Part shown: in pieces, positions 24,037 through 34,158 of the stretch
How the letters are laid out: each line of letters opens with the position of its first letter
Position numbering within the stretch: the stretch's first letter is position 1
From: Roseivirga sp.
GTDB taxonomy: Bacteria > Bacteroidota > Bacteroidia > Cytophagales > Cyclobacteriaceae
Direction of reading: 5' to 3'
Length of the DNA: 64,000 bases
Assembly (NCBI GenBank): GCA_029262895.1
Contig: JAJCYM010000070.1
Span: forward strand, 62,001 to 126,000
The notes under the pieces: model-generated
Database searches by the model: none
What the model was told of the DNA's origin: nothing
Seen by the model: the letters and a program-made list of their open reading frames with translations, nothing else
Position numbers and translations under genes: made by a program

Positions 24037-25548
24037 TTAATCTATGTTGTAGGACATTCCGCCTCCTTTTTCATCTTTGAGTTGAACGCCAACCGCTTTC
24101 AAATCATCTCTGATCTTATCCGAAAGTTCGTAATTCTGGGAGAACTTAGCATGCTTTCTAAGCTCTATTAATACATTCAATGTACCATCCAGCAATTGAT
24201 TGTTGCCTGTAGCCTCAGTCTCCACGGTCAATCCGAGTACGTCCTTAATAATACCCGAAAAATGCTGAGTAACATAATCCCAGGAATCGGTATCGATTTG
24301 AGCGATTTCCGAAGGATTTTGGTAAAAAGTATTGATCTTACCCACAATCTCAAAGAGTGATGCCAGTGTCTTGGAAGTATTGAAGTCATCGCTCATATTG
24401 GTTAAGGCCTGATCAGCCAAAGCCTTTAATGCCTCGGATTTTTTCAGGTCAGTTGTTCCGGTACCTGCTGGTGGCAACTTATCCAAAAGCATAAGTCCCG
24501 CTGTTAGTCTTTTATAGCCCTTTTCTGCGGCCTGAAGTGCTTCGTTGCTGAAATCCAGAGTGCTTCCATAATGGCTCATTAGCATAAAGAACCTCACAGT
24601 CATGGCACTATAACCGCGCTCCAACAACTTATGATTTCCAGTCAATAATTCTTCCGGAGTGAAGCCATTGCCTTCGCTTTTGGCCATCTTTCTGCCATTG
24701 ACCGTGAGCATGTTGCCATGCAGCCAATACTGCGCTCCACCTTCATGGTTGCAGCCTTTATTCTGAGCTATCTCGGCTTCGTGATGTGGAAATTTAAGGT
24801 CCATACCACCACCATGAATGTCGAATGTTGTTCCAAGATATTTGGTGCTCATGGCGGAGCATTCGAGATGCCAGCCTGGAAAGCCTTCACTCCAGGGGGA
24901 TGGCCAGTGCATGAGGTGGCCATCTTCTGCCTTTTTCCAAAGGGCAAAGTCCAGGGGATCTTCTTTTTGATCCTGCCCCGTAAGGTTACGGGTATTGGAG
25001 AGCATCTCATCTACATTGCGGCCGGATAGCTCACCGTAATGATGCGTTTCGTTGTACTTGCGGACATTGAAATAAACAGAACCAGCTTTCTCATAGGCAA
25101 AACCATTATCCATGAGTTGCCTTATGAATTCAATCTGTTCTACTAAATGGCCAGTGGCGGTAGGTTCAATGGAAGGGGCTACTATGTTGAAAAGCCGCAT
25201 CACATCATGGAAGCCATTGGTATATTTCTGAACCACTTCCATTGGTTCTAAAGCTTCTAGCCTTGCTTTCTTAGCGATTTTATCTTCGCCTTCATCAACA
25301 TCACCAACCAGATGGCCAACATCCGTGATGTTCCGCACATAACGAACCTTATAACCCAGGTATCTGAAATACCTGGTGATTACATCGAAGGACATAAAGG
25401 TTCTGACGTTGCCCAGATGAACATCGCTATATACCGTAGGGCCACAAACATACATGCCAACATGACCGGGCACTAAAGGCTCAAATTTTTCTTTTTGTTT
25501 GGTAAGTGAGTTGGTAAGAGATACTGGAAACGCTTCGTATAGGCTCAT
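24037..25548 (-). CDS. cysS: Cysteinyl-tRNA synthetase
   Basis: A 503-residue class I synthetase. The zinc-binding Cys is in MYVCGPTVY, the HIGH motif is HLGN, the zinc ligands continue in WHLECSAMS and [10 protein letters not shown], and KMSKS is KMAKSEGN. The C-terminal DALR-like helical domain ends with [21 protein letters not shown]. It charges tRNA-Cys in the cytosol. Its ATG overlaps the folE stop by four bases (ATGA), giving coupled translation. Confidence 0.96.
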   Translation of the reverse strand: MSLYEAFPVSLTNSLTKQKEKFEPLVPGHVGMYVCGPTVYSDVHLGNVRTFMSFDVITRYFRYLGYKVRYVRNITDVGHLVGDVDEGEDKIAKKARLEALEPMEVVQKYTNGFHDVMRLFNIVAPSIEPTATGHLVEQIEFIRQLMDNGFAYEKAGSVYFNVRKYNETHHYGELSGRNVDEMLSNTRNLTGQDQKEDPLDFALWKKAEDGHLMHWPSPWSEGFPGWHLECSAMSTKYLGTTFDIHGGGMDLKFPHHEAEIAQNKGCNHEGGAQYWLHGNMLTVNGRKMAKSEGNGFTPEELLTGNHKLLERGYSAMTVRFFMLMSHYGSTLDFSNEALQAAEKGYKRLTAGLMLLDKLPPAGTGTTDLKKSEALKALADQALTNMSDDFNTSKTLASLFEIVGKINTFYQNPSEIAQIDTDSWDYVTQHFSGIIKDVLGLTVETEATGNNQLLDGTLNVLIELRKHAKFSQNYELSDKIRDDLKAVGVQLKDEKGGGMSYNID

Positions 25549-26240
25549 TTGAGCTGGTCATTTACATAGGTGAGAAACTCCTTTTTTGTGTTTTCCTCCT
25601 TGAATTTTCCGCTGTATTCTACAGTCACCGTAGAGGAAGTTTGGTCCTGAACTCCACGTGAGCTCACACACATATGCTCTGCGTCTATGTAAACGGCTAC
25701 GTCTTCTGTGTTTAGGGTTGACTTCATCTCATTCAATATCTGCAAGGCAAGTCGCTCTTGCACCTGTGGTCTCCTGGAAAAGTGATCAACAATTCTATTG
25801 ATTTTAGACAGACCAATTACCCGTCCGTTGGGAATGTAAGCCACATGTGCTTTACCCACAATGGGCAAGAAGTGATGTTCGCAATTAGAGTAAACGGTGA
25901 TGTTCTTTTCCACCAGCATTTGATTATAATTGTACTTATTCTCAAATGTTGACATGGAAGGTTTGTTTTTTGGATCTAGTCCTTTAAACAACTCTTTGAC
26001 GTATAGTTTGGCCACTCTTTTCGGAGTTCCGCTTAGGCTATCATCGGTGAGATCAAGGCCCAGGGTAAGCATGATTTTTTCAAAGTGCTGCTCAATAATG
26101 GCAATCTTCTCCTCCTCCGAAAGCGCAAATGCATCTTCGCGCAGAGGTGTTTCAATTGACCCCATCACATGATCGTCACCAATAAGGTCAAGATTTTTCA
26201 ACAATTCCTCTGATAAATTTCCGTTTTTCATTTTCTCCAA
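25545..26240 (-). CDS. folE: GTP cyclohydrolase I
   Basis: A 231-residue enzyme making dihydroneopterin triphosphate from GTP, the first step of folate synthesis. The zinc ligands are in SNCEHHFLP and HMCVSSRGV, and GLSKINRIVDHFSRRPQVQERL is the family signature. The first 45 residues are a variable extension, so an internal Met (residue 4) is also a possible start. It leads the folE-cysS-dcd operon, with a likely promoter box at 26288-26295. It is the only intact GTP cyclohydrolase seen in the window. Confidence 0.95.
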   Translation of the reverse strand: MEKMKNGNLSEELLKNLDLIGDDHVMGSIETPLREDAFALSEEEKIAIIEQHFEKIMLTLGLDLTDDSLSGTPKRVAKLYVKELFKGLDPKNKPSMSTFENKYNYNQMLVEKNITVYSNCEHHFLPIVGKAHVAYIPNGRVIGLSKINRIVDHFSRRPQVQERLALQILNEMKSTLNTEDVAVYIDAEHMCVSSRGVQDQTSSTVTVEYSGKFKEENTKKEFLTYVNDQLK

Positions 26241-26287
26241 CGCTTGATAATCAATCCCTATACCCTTTTAAGTGTAGAAAAGCTGTG

Positions 26288-26295
26288 CAAAAGTA
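26288..26295 (-). promoter_or_regulatory. Candidate -7 box for folE
   Basis: On the minus strand this reads TACTTTTG, an exact match to TAnnTTTG, 47 bases upstream of the folE ATG. No TTG lies at the ideal -33 spacing, so confidence is moderate. Confidence 0.4.
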
Positions 26296-26455
26296 CTACT
26301 TATTCTACAATGAATAAAATACAAACGTGGAAAGCCAGGAAGTAGTTCGAATGAGGAATCAAGTTGAGAAATCAATTGTCAGTGTGGTCGTGGGTTGATG
26401 GAAATAATCAGGAATAACCACACTTTGAGTCCATTCTTTTCAGTAATATTAGCTT

Positions 26456-27796
26456 ATGAATCCATATACCATAGTGATCGTGCTTTCCTGCGTGATCATT
26501 TTCTCGCACCTCTTCAATATTTTTTCCAAGAAGACAAATGTGCCGAGTGTCATTCTGCTGATCCTTTTAGGTATTGGAATGAAGTTCGTGATGGACTATC
26601 AAGGCTATAATCAGGATGCTCTGATTTTGGGTACCCTGGAGATTTTGGGCATTGTAGGATTGATCATGATCGTGCTTGAGGCGGCTATAGATCTGGAGCT
26701 GACTAAAGACAAATGGCCAATTATCTGGAAGTCATTTCTGGTGGCACTGATATCTATGGTGGGCTGTGCCTTCACCATTTCATTTATTATCAATCAGTTC
26801 TTTAAGGAAGATCCTTTTATATCCTTGGTCTATGCAATTCCATTGGCTGTAGTAAGTAGTGCCATAGTCATTCCCAGTGTAGGTTCATTGATAGATGACA
26901 AAAAGGAGTTTATGATCTATGAGAGCACCTTCTCTGACATTCTGGGCATCATGTTCTTTTTCTTTGTTATTCAGAATGTAAACCCTGAAGGTATAGACAC
27001 TGTCGTGTACTCGGTGATTGGAAACATCTTCATCACCATTGTGGTGTCTCTGGTGGTGAGTTATGGCTTGGTAATGCTGTTTCAGCGTATTGAAAGTGAA
27101 GTAAAGCTGTTTTTGCTGATTGCCATTTTAATCTTGCTCTACGCGCTCGGAAAGCAGTTGCACCTGTCTTCCCTGGTGATTATTCTGGTATTCGGGGTGT
27201 TGATCAACAATTCGAAGTTATTCTTTGTTGGGAAGCTCAAAAAGTGGATTGATCCAAAAGCTGTGAGTCTGATTTTGGATGACTTGCATTTGGTTACCAG
27301 GGAGTCAGCTTTTGTGATTCGTACCTTCTTTTTTGTGGTGTTTGGAACTACATTGAACCTGGCTGCCTTGCTAAACCTGAGAATTCTCGGAATTAGCTTG
27401 CTCATCGTTGCTTCCTTTTTTATTGTAAGATTTATTTTACTCAAAATATTCCTTTGGGGGAAATCGATTCAGCCGGAGTTGTTCATTAACCCAAGGGGAT
27501 TGATCACCATACTTTTGTTTTTTTCCATTCCCGTAGAACTAAAATCTACCTTGTTTAATGCCGATGTCATCCTTGTGGTGATCCTGGTCACGTCTGTGAT
27601 AATGACCTGGGGGTTAATTCGATATGGAAAGAAGCATGGCGAGCAGCCTAAATTTAAACTTCATATGGATGGAGAACTCCCGAGACAGCCTTTGCCATAC
27701 TTTGTGGAGAGAATGAGTGATGACCATGAGAAGCCATCAGCGGACAAGGCGGAATTGAATGAAGAAGAGTCAAGGTTGGGGGAGAAGGAAGAATAG
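26456..27796 (+). CDS. Cation:proton antiporter (CPA family)
   Basis: A 446-residue integral membrane protein with about 11-12 hydrophobic helices between residues 4 and 390. The segment SAIVIPSVGSL and the following YESTFSDILGIMFFF, with Ser-Asp in the middle of a helix, correspond to the discontinuous helix and the acidic ion-binding residue of NhaP/CPA1-like exchangers. It would exchange Na+ or K+ for protons across the inner membrane. The C-terminal 50 residues are a hydrophilic, charged cytoplasmic tail. It stands alone and converges with the next gene without a gap. Confidence 0.85.
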   Translation: MNPYTIVIVLSCVIIFSHLFNIFSKKTNVPSVILLILLGIGMKFVMDYQGYNQDALILGTLEILGIVGLIMIVLEAAIDLELTKDKWPIIWKSFLVALISMVGCAFTISFIINQFFKEDPFISLVYAIPLAVVSSAIVIPSVGSLIDDKKEFMIYESTFSDILGIMFFFFVIQNVNPEGIDTVVYSVIGNIFITIVVSLVVSYGLVMLFQRIESEVKLFLLIAILILLYALGKQLHLSSLVIILVFGVLINNSKLFFVGKLKKWIDPKAVSLILDDLHLVTRESAFVIRTFFFVVFGTTLNLAALLNLRILGISLLIVASFFIVRFILLKIFLWGKSIQPELFINPRGLITILLFFSIPVELKSTLFNADVILVVILVTSVIMTWGLIRYGKKHGEQPKFKLHMDGELPRQPLPYFVERMSDDHEKPSADKAELNEEESRLGEKEE

Positions 27797-28384
27797 TCAA
27801 CCAATCAATGCCTTATTCCTTTGGTAAAACAGCGTTTCTTTCCAAGCTGTGATGACTGTAGTTACCAAGAAAACTAATACCAATACGCTAAAAGCCGGCC
27901 ATTCTAAAATCCCCATGTCACTGATAGGCAGGTTTTTTAAGAAATATTGGTACCCTGCCCAATTGCCTACAATACCCAGGCTAAGATGGGAGAGGAGTTG
28001 TGTTGACATGACTAAGAAAACAGAGCGGTCAGTAAGGCCTGTGTGCTGCATTTGAGCAATTAGTGCATACATAATCATGCCTTGAACAATCATCAGCAGT
28101 AGCGAAATACCTACAAAACCTACCAAGATCATCCCAACTGACTTAATCGCAATCAAGGCAAAGAGAATTGACCCGGCTGTAGTAAGATTGTTTTTGTTCA
28201 CTTGCTGTGTGAAAAGTTTTAAGATGGGATTTTTGCTAAGGCCCTCATGTTTTTTCTCCAGAATGGTTCTACCCAGATTTTGAAGTCTTGGACTCTTATT
28301 ATAGATAGCCTTGCCTACCCACCAGCCGATGGCAAACAAAGCCAGGTGGCTTAAGAGGGCAATTGAAATAAAGTATTCCATCAT
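27797..28384 (-). CDS. Multi-spanning membrane protein, function unknown
   Basis: A 195-residue protein with about five hydrophobic helices (near residues 3-22, 68-88, 90-112, 122-145 and 165-185) and a charged segment between the first two. I do not recognise the family. Its stop codon abuts that of the antiporter, with no space for a terminator between the convergent genes. It lies 20 bases downstream of priA on the same strand and may share its transcript. Confidence 0.7.
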   Translation of the reverse strand: MMEYFISIALLSHLALFAIGWWVGKAIYNKSPRLQNLGRTILEKKHEGLSKNPILKLFTQQVNKNNLTTAGSILFALIAIKSVGMILVGFVGISLLLMIVQGMIMYALIAQMQHTGLTDRSVFLVMSTQLLSHLSLGIVGNWAGYQYFLKNLPISDMGILEWPAFSVLVLVFLVTTVITAWKETLFYQRNKALIG

Positions 28385-28404
28385 GGCATGCGAACCTACG
28401 TTTT

Positions 28405-30918
28405 CTAATACGGATCAACGTCAATGATCAGTTCTATACTAGAGTATCGTTTTTCCTTCAAAAGTTCGATTTGGGCTTGGGAAATTTTCTGCTTTACCGA
28501 TTGAATGTTGAATTTTCGTTCGATTTTAAGAAATAAGTCCATCAGATATTTATCTCTGATCTTGTTGATTACGGGCTCTTGAGGGCCTAGTACACGTGGC
28601 CCTTTCAAATCTTCCTTGAGAATATTGGCCAAAAAATAAGCTGCATCCTGTCCCAACTTTTTGTCTTTGTTGCGAAGCGTCAGCTTAATCATTCTGGAAT
28701 AAGGAGGGTAGTTAAACTTCTCTCTCTCTGCCATTTCTCCGAGATAAAAAGCCTCAAAATCCTGGCTTAGGATTTTCTTGATAATTACCTGCTCCGGGTC
28801 GTCCGTTTGAATAATCACCATGCCCGGATATTCATTTCTTCCAGCCCGACCGCTCACCTGAGTAACGAGTTGGTAGGTTCGTTCAATCGACCTGAAATCA
28901 GGGAAGTGGATCATCCGATCTGTATCAAATACTCCTACAAGGCTTACACGATCAAAATCAAGGCCCTTGGTTACCATTTGAGTGCCTACTAAAATGTCAA
29001 TCTCATGTCTTTCAAAACTGCTAATGATGTTCTGATAGGCATTTTTGGATCGGGTGGTTTCCAAATCCATACGCTGAATTCGGGCATCAGGAAAAAGGAG
29101 TTTTAAGTCTTCTTCAATCTTCTCCGTGCCGTAGCCCACTGTGCGGACTCTTGTACTGCCACAAGCTGGGCAGGCCACTGGAACAGCCTCCTTATGTCCA
29201 CAATAATGGCAATTAAGTTGATTTTTATATTGATGATAGGTGAGACTGACAGCGCAGCGATGGCATTCAGGAATAAAACCACAGTCATCACAGGAAAGGT
29301 AGTTGGAGTAACCTCTGCGATTTTGAAAGATGATAGTTTGCTCTTTTTTGTCCAGTGTATCTTGTATTGACTGCATCAAAAGAGAAGAGAAATTGCCCTT
29401 GATGGTTTTGCGCTTTCTTTCCATTCGCGTGTCTGCTACCTGCATCTCTGGTAGCTGTGCTTCTCCATAGCGTTTGGTTAATGTTACAAGGCCATATTTA
29501 CCTTGGCGGGCATTGGCGAAGGTCTCCATGGATGGGGTGGCTGAACCCAGTACTGTTTTCGCCTGGTGCGCATGTGCCAAATAGAGCGCTACATCTCGAC
29601 CATGATATCGCGGGGCAGGATCATATTGTTTGTAGGAGTTTTCATGCTCCTCATCAACAATCACCAATCCAAGGTTTTCAAAGGGCAAAAAAACGGCACT
29701 TCGTACCCCAACGATAAAGTCGAGGCGTCCGTCCAGTAGGCCCTGCCAAACCTCTACACGCTCATTGTCTGAGAATTTGGAATGATAAACGCCCATTCGG
29801 CTTCCAAATACTACCTTAAGTCGATTTACAATTTGGGCAGTCAGGGCGATCTCCGGAAGTAGATACAAAGCTTGGCGCCCATTGTCGAGAATTTCTCTAA
29901 TCAGAGAAATGTAAATCTCGGTTTTGCCGCTTCCCGTAATGCCATGAAGCAACATGGTGTTGTCATTCTCAAAATAAGCAAACATGGCATCTAGGGCAGC
30001 TTGTTGCTCCTCATTAAGAAGAATTTCTTTTTGAGAGTCATCCTCAAATTCGCCAAACCGGGATACGATCTCTTCGAACTCCTCTAGGACGCCATTTTTG
30101 ATCAGGGTTTGCAGAGAAGAGGTTGAAAAATCTGCTTGCAAAAGCGATTTAGGTATGCCTGTTTCGTTCAATTCAGGGCTTTGGTGAACAGGAATCTGCT
30201 GTAGATATTTCAGCAGGATGTCCGTCTGTTTAGGCTTCTTTTCCAAAGTCTGGAATAGGTTTTCTAATGCCTCCTCTGAGCTAAGAAAGGTTGCCGTAAG
30301 CCGGATTCTCTTAACTTTTTTAGGTTTATACTTCTCTCTTACCTCTTCATAAATAAGGATAACCTCTTTCTGAACGAGTGATTTGATGTATTTATAGGCG
30401 CTCTTAAGCTCAAGCAATTCGGCAGCGGCTGCGTAAGTGAGTGAATCGTTATTTTCTAAAGCCTTTAGTAGTACTAATTCTTTGTCGTCAAACGGATATT
30501 CACTTTGCAGCCAGCTTTTTTCCGGATGCAGTTGTATTCGGGATTCACTGCTTAATTTGAGTCCGGATGGTAAGGCTGCATTGACCACTTCGCCAAGAGT
30601 GCACATGTAATAGGAGGCCATCCATTTCATCACTGAAAATTGGGTTTTGGTCACCATTGGCTCTGTATCCAACAGCTCCAAAATAGGCTTGGCGACATAT
30701 AGTTCAGGTGGTGAGTGGTGGATGTTATCAATAATGCCGGTTACCACTTTTTTTCTTCCAAACTGTACAATCACCCTGGCACCTACCGTAACTATGTCTT
30801 TGACGTCAGCCGGAATGCGGTAAGTAAACAGCTTGGGAATGGGTACCGGCAAGGCGATATCCGCGAAGAGTGTCTTTTCTCCCTCAGGTGCATCAATATT
30901 TAGTTGAAGTGGTGACAA
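28405..30918 (-). CDS. priA: Primosomal replication helicase PriA
   Basis: An 837-residue PriA. The N-terminal DNA-binding domain is followed by Walker A GITGSGKTE, the DEEH box in IVDEEHENSYKQ, and the eight-cysteine zinc module (CDDC, CHRC, CHYC, CPAC) inserted in the helicase core. Motifs V-VI are in VGTQMVTKGLDFD and QVSGRAGR. PriA reloads the replication machinery at stalled forks. Its length is somewhat above that of E. coli PriA (732), in the N-terminal and linker regions, as usual for Bacteroidota. Confidence 0.96.
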   Translation of the reverse strand: MSPLQLNIDAPEGEKTLFADIALPVPIPKLFTYRIPADVKDIVTVGARVIVQFGRKKVVTGIIDNIHHSPPELYVAKPILELLDTEPMVTKTQFSVMKWMASYYMCTLGEVVNAALPSGLKLSSESRIQLHPEKSWLQSEYPFDDKELVLLKALENNDSLTYAAAAELLELKSAYKYIKSLVQKEVILIYEEVREKYKPKKVKRIRLTATFLSSEEALENLFQTLEKKPKQTDILLKYLQQIPVHQSPELNETGIPKSLLQADFSTSSLQTLIKNGVLEEFEEIVSRFGEFEDDSQKEILLNEEQQAALDAMFAYFENDNTMLLHGITGSGKTEIYISLIREILDNGRQALYLLPEIALTAQIVNRLKVVFGSRMGVYHSKFSDNERVEVWQGLLDGRLDFIVGVRSAVFLPFENLGLVIVDEEHENSYKQYDPAPRYHGRDVALYLAHAHQAKTVLGSATPSMETFANARQGKYGLVTLTKRYGEAQLPEMQVADTRMERKRKTIKGNFSSLLMQSIQDTLDKKEQTIIFQNRRGYSNYLSCDDCGFIPECHRCAVSLTYHQYKNQLNCHYCGHKEAVPVACPACGSTRVRTVGYGTEKIEEDLKLLFPDARIQRMDLETTRSKNAYQNIISSFERHEIDILVGTQMVTKGLDFDRVSLVGVFDTDRMIHFPDFRSIERTYQLVTQVSGRAGRNEYPGMVIIQTDDPEQVIIKKILSQDFEAFYLGEMAEREKFNYPPYSRMIKLTLRNKDKKLGQDAAYFLANILKEDLKGPRVLGPQEPVINKIRDKYLMDLFLKIERKFNIQSVKQKISQAQIELLKEKRYSSIELIIDVDPY

Positions 30919-31005
30919 ATTCTAGTGTTTATTCAACCTTGGTCAATGACAATTGCGATTGCCAATCGAATTTAGAAATAATAATTACCCCAAGGGGCTG
31001 ATCAA

Positions 31006-33039
31006 TTAAATTATCTGCTCGAGGGCCTCTTCCAGAGAAGTCACTGGCAGCTGGCAGGTCTTGTTCCTACAAACGTAATAAGTAGTTTGTCCATTGACTT
31101 CACCCCGATGCTGCAGTAGGGGAAGCTTGCTTTCCCCTTCTTTTTCTGCACCTAAGAGCACCTTGTTTGGGATAAAGTGTTGATGTAAATCAAGGGCACG
31201 TTCAGTGGCGTCATTACCTATGATCACAACCTCTACAGTGGGTTTGGTCAAATTGCTGTAAAGGCAAGCCCAATTTGTCAGGTACTGCGGTTCAGTCAGC
31301 ATGATTTTGTTCACAGACTTCAACATGCGCAAAGCCTTTGCCTTGTAATCATCCCTATCCATTAGTATGCTAAGCCAATATAGATTTGTGGCCATAATAG
31401 AATTCGAGCCAGCAATTACATTGTCGAAAATTTCCTTTTTTCTGGTGATCAAGGCTTCGGAAGTATCATCTGTGAAGAAAAAGAAACCTTCTTCAGGGTC
31501 ATAGAAATGCTCAATGGCATAATCGGTCAAAGCCTTGGCCTCTTGGAGCCATTGCTCATCAAAGGTAACTTGATAAAGCGAGATGAATCCCTGTGCTACA
31601 GCAGCGTAGTCTTCCAGGTAGCCATCAATAGAAGCCTTTCCATCCTTGTAATTTCTAAAAAGGCGTTGGTCGGATTTCATTTTCTTCAAAAGGAATTCGG
31701 CATTGTCCATGGCCAGTTTCAAAAATTTTGGCTCATGAAATACCCCATAGGCATCAACCAGGCCTTTGAGCATCAGGCCATTCCAGCCAGAAAGCACTTT
31801 GTCATCGAGTCCAGGCCTGATCCGTTCACTTCTCTTATCGAGTAGCTTAACCTGGCTCACCCGGACTATATCTTTTAATTCCGCTAAATCCAGCCCATGC
31901 TTCCCTGCGAAGTCGGTATCTGATTCACTTTTGAAGGGGATATTTTTATTGGGCTCCCAATTGCCTTGGTCCGTGAGGTTATAGTAATCTGCAATCAGGT
32001 CAGCATCCGATCCCAATACATCTTGAAATTCTGGAACAGTCCACAAATAGAATTTACCTTCTTCACCTTCGCTGTCTGCATCTAAAGCTGCATAAAATCC
32101 ACCTTCAGGGCTGGTCATTTCTCTTTCAAGCCAATCGATGGTTTGATATACCGTGTCTTTATAAAGCTGATTTTTGGTGATGGTGTATGCCTCACTATAC
32201 AAGCTTACAAGCTGCCCATTATCATAAAGCATCTTTTCGAAGTGGGGAACAAACCAATCCGAATCGGTAGAATAGCGTGTGAAGCCACCACCAATTTGAT
32301 CGTATAAGCCACCCTTGGCCATCTTATCCAATGTAAGGCGACTGTGCTCAAGCGCCTTTTCATTTTGGTTTGCAGCATATTCGCGCAGCAGAAAAGCATA
32401 AATCACTGGCATTGGGAACTTAGGGGCTTTGTTCATGCCTCCCATTTGAGGATCAAAACTCTGCTCCAATTTTTGAAACATGTCTGATAGCTTAGTCGCT
32501 TCAAAGGCTGTTTCTACCTCGGTCAGTCCGTATTTCTTAATTTCACTCGCGCCCAAGGAGCGCATAAAACCGTCTGCGGACTTTTCCAGTTCCGGTCTCT
32601 GCTCCTTGAAGGCTAAACCAATTTGTTGCAGCAGTTGGGCCCAACCATTTGCGGGAAAATAAGTGCCCCCATAAAAAGGCCTTTGATCAGGGGTAAGAAA
32701 AACATTCAAGGGCCATCCGCCTTGCAATCCCATGGCATGAACAGCATCCATATAAATTTGATCAACATCTGGTCTCTCTTCCCTGTCCACCTTAATACAA
32801 ATGAAATGCTCATTCATAATCCCCGCTATGGTTTCTTGCTCAAAGCTTTCTCGCTCCATCACATGGCACCAATGGCATGCTGAATACCCAATGCTCACGA
32901 TGATTGGCTTATCCAGTTCGACTGCTTTTTTTAAGGATTCGGCATTCCATTCATACCAGTCCACGGGGTTGTGGGCATGCTGAAGTAAGTAGGGGGAGGA
33001 AGACTTGATTAGTTGATTGGTGTGTTTATGTGCTGTCAT
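31006..33039 (-). CDS. DUF255/YyaL-type thioredoxin-domain protein
   Basis: A 677-residue protein of the YyaL/SPATA20 family. The N-terminal thioredoxin-like domain (1-165) opens with [18 protein letters not shown] and has the CHWCHVME active site near residues 55-62, then [12 protein letters not shown]. The remainder is an (alpha/alpha)6 barrel like N-acylglucosamine epimerases and glycosidases. The function of the family is not settled. No signal peptide is seen, so it is cytosolic. It overlaps the upstream GSCFA gene by one base (TAATG), suggesting coupled translation. Confidence 0.92.
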   Translation of the reverse strand: MTAHKHTNQLIKSSSPYLLQHAHNPVDWYEWNAESLKKAVELDKPIIVSIGYSACHWCHVMERESFEQETIAGIMNEHFICIKVDREERPDVDQIYMDAVHAMGLQGGWPLNVFLTPDQRPFYGGTYFPANGWAQLLQQIGLAFKEQRPELEKSADGFMRSLGASEIKKYGLTEVETAFEATKLSDMFQKLEQSFDPQMGGMNKAPKFPMPVIYAFLLREYAANQNEKALEHSRLTLDKMAKGGLYDQIGGGFTRYSTDSDWFVPHFEKMLYDNGQLVSLYSEAYTITKNQLYKDTVYQTIDWLEREMTSPEGGFYAALDADSEGEEGKFYLWTVPEFQDVLGSDADLIADYYNLTDQGNWEPNKNIPFKSESDTDFAGKHGLDLAELKDIVRVSQVKLLDKRSERIRPGLDDKVLSGWNGLMLKGLVDAYGVFHEPKFLKLAMDNAEFLLKKMKSDQRLFRNYKDGKASIDGYLEDYAAVAQGFISLYQVTFDEQWLQEAKALTDYAIEHFYDPEEGFFFFTDDTSEALITRKKEIFDNVIAGSNSIMATNLYWLSILMDRDDYKAKALRMLKSVNKIMLTEPQYLTNWACLYSNLTKPTVEVVIIGNDATERALDLHQHFIPNKVLLGAEKEGESKLPLLQHRGEVNGQTTYYVCRNKTCQLPVTSLEEALEQII

Positions 33040-34016
33040 TAATGTGCAGTGATTTGACTTTTGATCGCTTCGATTTCATTGCTAACATCAACTGTAGCGC
33101 TTAAGTTTTCCAACTTCAATAAAGTATGCCGCAGAAAACTTTGGTGTTCTTCTGAGGTAGGATGGAAGGGCTTGTGATTCAAGGCATTGAGCATGTCTTG
33201 CCACTCTAACTTGAATGCAATTGTTGGTTCAGAAAAATAAGTGCTGCTGAATTTCTCCCATACATAATCTTGTGCCTGCTCGTTAGGATGAATCATGTCT
33301 TTGGCATAAAATCTATAGTCTCTCAGGTCGTCCATCAAGATTTCATAGGCCGGAAAATAGTCAACAAGATCGAAAGCTTCCGTAAGCTTATGACAAGCAA
33401 GTCTCAATATCGATTTGCTCAAGTTGTTATTGGCCAGCCCTTCTTTGACATGCCGAACGGGACTTACTGTGAGTAGTATTTTAAGGTTTGGATTTACCTG
33501 ATCTAACCAGTTTTTGAGCTTGCCAAATTCGTCAATAATCTCCTCGACACCTGACAATTCCTTATTAAATTGGTTTTGAGGTACTTTATGGCAATTGGCC
33601 ACAAGCATTTCAGTATTCTTGGTGCGATATACCCAGGCCGTACCAAATGTGAGCATGAGAATGGCGGTGTTTTCCAAACACTCCTTTAAATGGGTAAGCT
33701 CGTTGTTCACCTTTTGCTTGAGGTTCTTTTCAGAGTTGGCATTGAGCTGCGAATGAAATTTGTAATTCAGAAAAGTAGAGCCCAACTGTTGGTAGGAGGT
33801 GGGAGGAAGGGTTTTTGTCCCGGTTGCGAAAGCAAGCAACTCAAAAATCGATAAGGGATTAAACAGGATTCCAGAAGGGTTTGTGCAAACCTCAAATTTG
33901 AATGTGGAAAGTCTGGTTCCAATATTTTGCGCAAAACAAGAACCTAGTGACAATATCTTATCCTGATGGGTGAAATTGAATTTCGGATGAGTATTTGATA
34001 ACTCAGTTCTGAACAT
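33039..34016 (-). CDS. GSCFA-domain protein
   Basis: A 325-residue protein beginning with the hallmark [10 protein letters not shown] at residues 25-34, which gives the GSCFA family its name; the Ser and the later [17 protein letters not shown] suggest an SGNH-like hydrolase fold with Asp-x-x-His near residue 240. Such proteins are widespread in Bacteroidota and poorly studied; a lipid or capsule esterase role is plausible. No signal peptide. The stop overlaps the DUF255 gene start. Confidence 0.88.
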   Translation of the reverse strand: MFRTELSNTHPKFNFTHQDKILSLGSCFAQNIGTRLSTFKFEVCTNPSGILFNPLSIFELLAFATGTKTLPPTSYQQLGSTFLNYKFHSQLNANSEKNLKQKVNNELTHLKECLENTAILMLTFGTAWVYRTKNTEMLVANCHKVPQNQFNKELSGVEEIIDEFGKLKNWLDQVNPNLKILLTVSPVRHVKEGLANNNLSKSILRLACHKLTEAFDLVDYFPAYEILMDDLRDYRFYAKDMIHPNEQAQDYVWEKFSSTYFSEPTIAFKLEWQDMLNALNHKPFHPTSEEHQSFLRHTLLKLENLSATVDVSNEIEAIKSQITAH

Positions 34017-34158
34017 AGGGGTATTGCTGACCTAAGGTTTATTTGTAAAGGTACATTTCTAACTTAATTGATGAAGTAATATGTATCAAGTAAGTTTTCA
34101 GACGTTATAATTATTGGCCATTTTTGCCTGAACCTGATTGATGACTTTTCGACCTGAA

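Noticed and set aside
26395..26610. 71-residue frame before the antiporter
   Set aside because: It overlaps the antiporter start in another frame and shows no domain.
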